A stretch of 64,000 bases of DNA from positions 94,797 to 158,796 of the forward strand of contig JBBHKE010001280.1 in assembly GCA_037447655.1 (NCBI GenBank), in the 5' to 3' direction. The stretch is from Zygnema cylindricum (Eukaryota; Streptophyta; Zygnematophyceae; Zygnematales; Zygnemataceae). Of this stretch, positions 57,417-64,000 are shown in pieces. Position 1 is the stretch's first letter. Each line of letters begins with the position of its first letter. A program made the position numbers and the translations under genes. The notes beneath the pieces were generated by a model. It worked only from the letters and a program-made list of their open reading frames with translations. It searched no databases and had not been told where the DNA came from.

Positions 57417-58384
57417 TTTGAAAAAGAAAAAAGAAGCAGGAAAAGGTTGCATTAAAACCAAGTTAATTACAAGGTAACAAAACTATCTCATCCGGATGGA
57501 CCTCAGACTTATGGAGAGGCATTGAACTATCCAGAGAAAAACCGATAGAAGAGAGCCATTAATGAGGAGATGTCATCAATTATAGTCGCCGATACATGGG
57601 AGCTGGTGGATCGCCCTCCCGACCGAAAGCCAATCGGGTGTAAGTGGGTATTTAAACTTAGCCCGGATAACACCATTAAGCGCTACAAAGCTCGGTTAGT
57701 GGCAAAAGGATTCACTCAGAAAGAAGGAATTGACTTCGACGAGACATTTGCCTAGTCGTCAGATTTCCCTCCGTCCGGATACTTCTCAGTCTGGCGGCAG
57801 CAAAAGATATGGAAATACATCACATGGACATCAAGACCGCCTTCTTACACGGAGAGTTGAAAAAGGATATTTTTATGCGACAGTTGGAAGGATTTGTGGA
57901 GCAACGCGAGGAGAGTAAAGTATGCAGATTAATCAAATATTTATATGGGCTGAAATAGGCGCCTCGGCAATGGAATAAGAAGCTCGATGAGTTTCTCACA
58001 GGTTTGGGATATATCCAGATTAGCTGAGATCACTCAATTTATATGTTTGAAGATGAGGAAAGGATTATTTTTATTGCATTTTATGTTGATGATTTGCTTG
58101 TTTTAAGTAGATCTATGGATAAAATTAATATACTAAAAATCGATCTAAAAGGGAGATTTGAGATGAAGGATATAGGGGAGGTGAAATATATTTTGGGAAT
58201 CGAAGTAGAAAGAGAAAGAGATAGAAAGATAATCAGATTAACTCAGAAGAAGGCCATCGGGGACATGTTAGAGAAATTTCAAATGGACAAGGCGATTTGC
58301 TATACCACTCCAATGGAGCTAAAGAAAGGAAGTGAGGGGAGTGTGGGAGAGGGAGTTATAATTTTGGATGCTGAGTTAGGTCTT

Positions 58385-58605
58385 GAAGAACAAAGAAAGA
58401 GGAGAGGAGCGGCGATGGGAGTGGAGGGGAGGGGAGAGGGGAGGAGGGTAAAGAGGAGTGAGAGGTGGGAGGGGAGAGAGGGGAGGGGAGAGGAGAAAGG
58501 GAGAAGGGAGATGAGGGGAGAAAGGAGAGAGGAGAAAAGAGACAAGAAAGAGAAGAGAGGGAAGAGGGGAGAGTGGAGAGGAGTGGAGAAGAGGAATGGA
58601 CGAAA
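58385..58605 (+). repeat. ~220-nt purine tract within pol frame
   Basis: Almost pure A/G (many GGGG and GAGGAG runs) sits between the RT tail and the IPYRQVVGSL motif, replacing a normal spacer of about 15 residues. The frame stays open across it (Arg/Gly/Glu/Lys only). Repeated G-runs could form G-quadruplex or triplex structures. Confidence 0.9.
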
Positions 58606-59302
58606 GAGGAAAACTATTCCTTACCGGCAAGTAGTAGGCAGCCTAACTTACTTTATGAATTGTACTCGGCCGGACTTAGCTGCAGCAATAGGAGTATTGA
58701 GTAGGAGCTTGAATGCTCCCGCTAAGAGAGATTAGGAGGTAGCCAAGAGAGTCCTTAGATATTTGATAGGGACTAGGGATCTATGGTTGCATTTAGGGGG
58801 GGATAATAATGACATCACTATTTGAAGTGATGTCAATTATGGGGATGCTCCTATGAGGCGCTGTACCTCGGGATATGTATTATATGTGGGTGATGGGGCT
58901 TGCTACTGGAGCAGAGCAGTAAGCAGAAAAAGGTAAATTGCTCAGTCCACCATGGAGGCTAATATATGGCCTCTTGCACTGTTGTGAAAGAATTGATGTG
59001 GGTTAAGTCATTGCTTGGTGAGCTGGGTCATCTGAAAAGCGATGTTCATAAAAAAATTTGTGATAATCAAGCAACCATTGCAATTGGTGCCAATTCTAAA
59101 CATCACTTTAAAGCCAAACGCATGGACATTAGACTCAGCTTTGTTAGAGAGAAGGTAGAGAACAAAATAATCAGTTTGGAATATAGACTGGATAGTGAGA
59201 TGGTAGCAGATATGATGACTAAACATGTTCCCTCTCCTAAATTAATTTTATGCAGAGAAAAATGTGGTATAAAACTAAAATGTGACTAGAAAATAATGGG
59301 AC

Positions 59303-60347
59303 TGTAGAAATATGGTATTTTCTAGGTCAGGTGATTATAAAATAAAACAGGAAAGAAGCAAAGGCAGCATGCTTCTCACTTGACTCTTTAGTCCCCATAC
59401 TTGTCGCAGTCACTAAAGACTGGAGAGAGAGTTAGAAACCATGGCTGCTTATGTTCTCTAAAGGACACAGGGAGCAGTTAAGTTAGACTTTACCAAAAGG
59501 GTTATCAGAACGAATATTTGATCTTGTTACCTAGTACATGTTAAGGGTTGTCAGAACGAATATTTGATCTTGTTACGTAGTATTTGTCAAAGTAGCCAGC
59601 AGCCGATAGCTTTGTCTTATAGTCTAGAACTTGTGCTGAGATACATTAGGTTTGATGACTATTTAAACAAATACACGTAGGTTGTTTCATTTAACCGATA
59701 AAACATACTGAAATGCATAGAGTAAGTTGTATTTTAAGTGCCGCACGAAACAAATATTACAAATATTTATTTTGACGACGTGTATTATAAGTCGATCTAA
59801 ATCGGACGGCCATAATGAATGCCGAGATCGCGGAATGGATTCTTTGGCGGTTAATGAGCGTAAACACACCGAATTACATGTGGCAATATCACATTGGGTT
59901 GAGGAATTTTCAGAGAATATAAAAGCGAGTCGGGATATGACAGGCGTCCACGTTATGGCCATGCCGTACAATGGTCGTAAAGAAAGTACACCGACACCTC
60001 TACTTTTTTGTACTTTACAATGATTTCATTGTTTACGTACTTCAGTAGTAGAGGGTTATAGAGGGGTTTTGGACAAACACAAATCTTAGATAGAAACCTC
60101 TCACAGAGAGCTCCTGTACAAAAGGTCATCTTTGACCATTTATAACTTACTGCTTAAAGGAGCAAATCAAGCCATTATTTTTGTTGTCGGCTCAAGGGAG
60201 TCTTTTCTTCACAAGGGTTAAGCTGGTTAGAGTTATTGTTTGTCACGGTGGTAGATATTCTTCTTGGAACACAAAGGGGTCAAGGCTATCCTAAGGGCTT
60301 TGTGTAAGTTGCCCACTCTGGGGAACTATGGAGGTCTCAGAGTTGCA
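59303..60347 (+). mobile_element. 3' LTR of copia element, diverged
   Basis: It starts TGTAGAAATATGGTATTTTC after the polypurine tract and ends GGAGGTCTCAGAGTTGCA. It contains a 46-bp tandem duplication in the tRNA-like region (59499-59590) and a decayed TATA box. The next base begins the non-LTR fragment, so the element was inserted in it or joined to it. Confidence 0.85.
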
Positions 60348-61040
60348 ACAACCTCATCATAAATGGATTCCTGAGCAAGAGCAGTTGATGTCGTAACAAT
60401 GGTGGAAAGAACCAACATGTTCACGAGTAGGAGGAAGAGAACATAACGCATCCAAAAAGGATTGTTGGAAGGCGAGCACACCGTCCAAAATGGGGGGAAT
60501 AGCGGTAGCAAGAACATTAGTTTCCCTAGCCAAAAAACAAAAGACAAGAGTGGAGAAAACAAGGCACCAACTTCCTAAATATGCAGCAAGAGTAACATAC
60601 GACATCGATATTAAACCCAATTCGTCAGTAGAGACAAGAAGAGAGACCTGAAGGCGGCGGGCTATAATACATGTTCATACTTGCGATCAAAAGCCCCACG
60701 ACCTAACAAAGTGTGAAGGAAGTCCATGAGGCGATCATCAAATGTAGAAAGGGAGGACATACACTTAAGAGTGGGAGGGGAAGTGCGGGTAAGGTAGGAG
60801 GGGCAAAACACCATGCCAAAAGAGCAAAAGCCACTAGGGTATCAAAAAGGTTGGGAAGGTCGTCCATGTTAGACAAATATATCTGAAGAGCAAAATCAAG
60901 AAATTAGGTCACGTAAGGATCTGAACTGAGCCAGAAAATCAACACACGAATGCCTTCGAATGGAGGAGTGTGAAAACCAAGAGGGGGTGTGAAAGGAGGA
61001 ATATCACGAGGGGACCAAATAACACACTTAAGAGGGTTGA
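60348..61040 (-). pseudogene. Non-LTR retroelement, region downstream of RT
   Basis: The minus strand reads the same region as 36183-36660: SMSYVTLAAYLGSWCLVFST, LATAIPPILDGVLAFQQSF and AQESIYDEVV, in shifted frames. It continues to the right beyond the hAT-like insertion at 61049-62086. Confidence 0.75.
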
Positions 61041-61048
61041 ACCAAAAG

Positions 61049-62086
61049 CATAGATGTCCTATGCGCATAAAACGCACTGAGTAAACAAACGAATACTACG
61101 TTCCGTGCGCATAAAACAATTTCAAACTTTTAAAATTCGTTGGTAAAATGCGTACTTTTTTAACAAGTACTAATAAAAATTTAAATATTCAATACCGTAA
61201 AAAATCTGATAAACGCAACGAACTTGCGGCGAGCGCCGGAATTTACGGCGTTTCCAACGGCGACTTCCTTCTGAAGACGGAGTGGAGGACATGAAAATAC
61301 GCGCCCGCAAATGAAGCAAAACGGCTCAAGGAAGCCGCCATTGGAGACGCCATAAATTCCGCGACTCGCCATTCAGATAAAAATACGCGTGCGAGACGCC
61401 ATAAATTCCGCGACTCGCCATTCAGATAAAAATACGCGTGCGAGACGCCATAAATTCCGCGGCTTGCCACTCAGATAAAAATACGCGTGCGAGACGCCAT
61501 AAATTCCGCGGCTTGCCACTCAGATAAAAATACGCGTGCGAGACGCCATAAATTCCGCGGCTTGCCGCTCAGATAAAAATACGCGTGCGAGACGCCATAA
61601 ATTCCGCGGCTCGCCGCTCAGATAAAAATACGCGTGCGAGACGCCATAAATTCCGCGGCTCGCCGCTCAGATAAAAATACGCGTGCGAGACGCCATAAAT
61701 TCCGCGGCTTGCCGCTCAGATAAAAATACGCGTGCGAGACGCCATAAATTCCGCGGCTCGCCGCTCAGATAAAAATACGCGTGCGAGACGCCATAAATTC
61801 CGCGGCTCGCCGCTCAGATAAAAATACGCGCGCGCAAATGAAGCAAAACTGAACAAGCGGTGAGCGGCGGAATTTACGGCGTCTCCAACGGCGGCTTCCT
61901 TCTGAAGACGGAGTGGAGGACATATTAAAAATACGCGCGCGCAAATGAAGCAAACGTTTTTTTTTTTAATGTCCGTACAATTTCCGTACAGTATGTGACG
62001 TACGAATTTTACGAATTGTAAAAAACAAGCGAATACTACGTAGTAATCGGAAAAAAGTCCAAATCCGTACGAATAGGACATCTATG
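61049..62086. mobile_element. hAT-like element with 49-bp array, duplication ACCAAAAG
   Basis: The ends CATAGATGTCC and GGACATCTATG are identical to those at 10130-10604. The 8-bp duplication ACCAAAAG is at 61041-61048 and 62087-62094. Subterminal blocks shared with the shorter relative are CGAATACTACGT, AAATGCGTAC and AAATCCGTACGAAT. It splits the non-LTR element. There is no transposase; the interior is a minisatellite. Confidence 0.93.
61344..61832 (+). repeat. Ten 49-bp tandem units
   Basis: Units begin GAGACGCCATAAATTCCGCG at 61344, 61393, 61442, 61491, 61540, 61589, 61638, 61687, 61736 and 61785, with few substitutions (CGACTCGCCATTC, CGGCTTGCCGCTC, CGGCTCGCCGCTC variants). On both sides (61226-61265 and 61855-61905) a related unit lies in inverted orientation (CGGAATTTACGGCGT), so the array is bracketed by foldback copies. 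Confidence 0.97.
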
Positions 62087-62094
62087 ACCAAAAG

Positions 62095-62780
62095 GTTGAG
62101 TTTGCCCTAACAATCCTTAGAAAAGTTATATGCTAGTATAACTCGGTCTAAAGGGCGAATAATGTGTATCTTCCACAGGGGAAGGGAAGAGGCAAAAAAA
62201 GCGGTCGCGGAAGCGCGGAGGGCTCGGTAATGAGTAAGGGCAAACAAATGGCCCCCAAGAGGGTCACCCTGACGGGTGCCAGTCGTTGAAGAAAGTGGGA
62301 CCAAAAATACCATTAGTTGAAAAAAAGGGAAAAAAAGGAAAGTGGAAAATAAGGGGCTGCTGCTCAAAGAATAAAACGCCCTCACAAAAGGATTTATATG
62401 GACAATTTGAGAAGGTGTACCCATAAGCTCCGAAAAATGGCCTTCCAATCCACTAAGTTGATAGCGCTAGAAACATCGACATGAAGGACTAACCAGTCCG
62501 GGCGGACATCCAACAAGGCTCAAATCCCCTGGACCACGGCCTCACAACCCCCGCGGGTTGCCACTTTGAGCTGATGAGGGTTAAAATAATCATGGAAGGC
62601 GGGCTAGAGGCTGATGAGGGTTAAAATAATCATGGAAGGCGGGCTAGAGCTAGATGCAGATGGCACGGGCCACCAATTGATACAATACCTCTCCCATTGC
62701 AATAGGACGAATCCCCCCATTGGGTTTGGTGACTGCTACAAGGCGAGAGGCCGTGAGGAGATCACAAATACGAGAGGGAC
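62095..62780 (-). pseudogene. Non-LTR retroelement reverse transcriptase (broken)
   Basis: Reading the minus strand from 62780: VAVTKPNGGIRPIAMGEVLY, LVARAIC, RGGCEAVVQGI, LLDVRPDWLVLHVDVSSAIN (first catalytic Asp region) and GTRQGDPLGGHLFALTHYRA. These are consecutive RT motifs of a non-LTR-type element whose C-terminal part is found at 36-37.6 and 39.5-40 kb. A 40-bp tandem duplication (62570-62649), a stop before LLDVRP and the hAT-like insertion inactivate it. Confidence 0.85.
62570..62649 (+). repeat. 40-bp tandem duplication in RT
   Basis: GCTGATGAGGGTTAAAATAA plus the following 20 bases (TCATGGAAGGCGGGCTAGAG) occur twice in a row without change, disrupting the RT frame. Identity suggests a recent slippage or assembly event. 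Confidence 0.9.
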
Positions 62781-64000
62781 AGTGCAACCAGCAATAAGGG
62801 GACACACTCGGAAAAACACATCAAAACCCCAAGCACCCGATTCATACTCCAAATCTGAAAGTACGAAATGGCCTTCATTGTTAAACCATCGCCAAAAATA
62901 TGAAGACACGTGTTTAAAAAATCATTACATAAGCAACTCGGACATTACATTCCTCGGCAACAACACTCCAACCATTCTCCACATGAAGCACATACTCTGT
63001 GTTGCAAACTCACGACCTAACCTTTTCAGCCAACCTCATCCGTGATCTATGAAGCACATGCTGCAGTTTAGTGAGAATAAGTCCCATAAGAATACCCTTA
63101 TGCTTAGTCTGCCAAAAATCACACAAGACACTTGCTTAATACAAGCAGCATTGCCTTCTACATTGTCTAAGATATTTGTCTTTTTTAGCCATCAAGGAAA
63201 TGTTGGAGTGAGGGACTACCATAGTCCAAGTTTGACCTAAAAGTCAGGTTAATGATGATAAGCTGGGCTCGACTGCTTTAAGGAACACCCAAGTTAAGAG
63301 AAAAATAAGACATGAGCTGGTTAACCTGTATGGAACAATTATTCCTCCGGAGAGGTTGCTGGTAACATCAGGTTCCTGGTTCAAACAAAGGTGCACACAA
63401 ATACCATAATAAAAAGGGCAGACAGTACTCACTCATGTACTTGAGAAGCAAATTTACACAACCAGAGACGAAAATAATCATACAATAATGTTGTGAAGAT
63501 ACTAACACCGAAAGCCCAGAGCACCTAACCTCAACAGGATGTACGCTACTCCGGGCAATCGCCCTTTACTTCATCTTCTCACCAATTCAATACCTATTGA
63601 AGGCCTCTATCTCTTTTTGCAAACCGCTCCTAAAAAAGGACATATGCCACTACGCTTATTCAAACTCGCAGATAAAAACAAAAAAAATCCAAAACACATC
63701 AGCACGCCCAAAGCAAAACCTGTGATCCGCAACTAAACAGTTTATGTTTCCTGTACCGAATTCTTCTAAACCTCCAGATACTACTCGTGCATTTTAGAAC
63801 AGAACCTTTTAACTATTTGGCGAGGGTATCGGCAATACAATGTGACTCCCACTTGGTGTAACATAACGGCTATGGGAGCGGTTTATCAATTTTCCAAGAC
63901 AAGATTTTACGTGCTCATCATAGACCTCCAAATCTTCTTAAGCCATGTCCTTTGTATTTGACAAATCAACGCCTAGTGTCCAAAACGAAACCCGCACGAC
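62781..64000. other. Right edge, no gene identified
   Basis: The leftmost part may belong to the 5' side of the non-LTR element. From about 63000 the sequence is AT-rich with short frames (63049-63240, 63539-63736) lacking domains or codon bias. Nothing further can be supported. Confidence 0.4.

Larger units (their letters stand above)
56441..59290 (+). pseudogene. First-family copia integrase-RT-RNase H (broken)
   Basis: Order: integrase (KSKVSEYFKQYKAWSEK; GEYTSNRFKDFLRGDGVQ; TFWAEAMNCANYLKN; ISHLKVFGSQVFS), acidic linker with a 30-residue tandem duplication (57237-57416), RT ([65 protein letters not shown]), an in-frame purine-rich insertion (58385-58605), then IPYRQVVGSLTYFMNCTRPD and RNase H (58800-59289). 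Frameshifts and stops occur near 57755, 57960, 58026, 58735 and 58825. It ends at a purine tract before the LTR at 59303. Confidence 0.9.

Noticed and set aside
58300-58630. Minus-strand Ser/Pro/Leu-rich frames
   Set aside because: Complement of the purine tract; low-complexity artefact.
61181-62081. Protein repeats of the type SGEPRNLWRLARVFLSE on the minus strand
   Set aside because: 49 is not a multiple of 3, so each unit changes frame; the frames are products of the minisatellite.
1-64000. CRISPR arrays, operons or phage-like systems
   Set aside because: No regularly spaced short repeats with unique spacers, no Shine-Dalgarno-linked gene clusters; spliced plant-type genes dominate.

Overview
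The window is nuclear DNA of a land plant. It has AT-rich spliced genes with canonical GT-AG introns, a plastid-targeted protein, a plant-type PPi-dependent phosphofructokinase alpha subunit, a plant cell-wall GH3 exohydrolase, and very dense transposon debris. Divergence of the PFP and GH3 proteins from the flowering-plant versions I know makes me lean towards a non-flowering lineage (fern, lycophyte or bryophyte), but the species cannot be fixed from sequence alone.

Gene space is 12.9-34.8 kb. A complete-looking six-exon GH3 beta-glucan exohydrolase gene lies on the minus strand (12963-17402). A 17-exon PFP alpha-subunit gene lies on the plus strand (21982-28556). An incomplete minus-strand model for a plastid START/polyketide-cyclase-like protein follows (29809-34749). 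All three have fragments or decayed copies nearby. A 2.8 kb copy of the GH3 3' part (exons 4-6 plus 3' flank, 6020-8799) sits between inverted-repeat arms. A decayed partial PFP copy (34957-37940) is split by a non-LTR retroelement fragment.

The left 12 kb is a nest of TIR elements: a Harbinger/Tourist-like group (ends GGG...CCC, 3-bp TAA or TTA duplications), a hAT-like non-autonomous element (8-bp duplication), a solo LTR (duplication GTTAT) and the gene-fragment-carrying inverted-repeat element. Two further Harbinger-like elements lie at 18.2-18.9 and 20.1-20.8 kb.

The right part (36-63 kb) is mostly retroelement. There is a non-LTR element carrying a reverse transcriptase (36.1-37.6, 39.5-40.0, 60.35-61.0 and 62.1-62.8 kb) and at least two Ty1/copia families nested into each other (40.0-40.6 and 42.2-60.3 kb). 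One family has roughly 0.9-1.2 kb LTRs present as a solo LTR with duplication ATAGG, as a pair inside another copia element with duplication AATCT, and as further partial copies. A second hAT-like element (61049-62086, duplication ACCAAAAG) carrying ten 49-bp tandem units is inserted in the non-LTR element. A 10-N assembly gap lies at 42038-42047. No CRISPR array, rRNA gene, intact tRNA gene or prokaryote-like operon was seen.

The most notable items are: (1) a tRNA-like module with A and B boxes at the same place, antisense, in copies of one copia LTR family; (2) a hairpin in the Harbinger-like family whose stem sequence changes between copies while pairing is kept; (3) a GH3 gene-fragment copy whose breakpoint is base-exact at an exon edge between inverted arms; (4) a chimeric LTR-gag-LTR locus that looks like an unequal crossover between full-length and solo-LTR alleles; (5) very high GTAC density in LTR U3 regions and in the hAT-like element.
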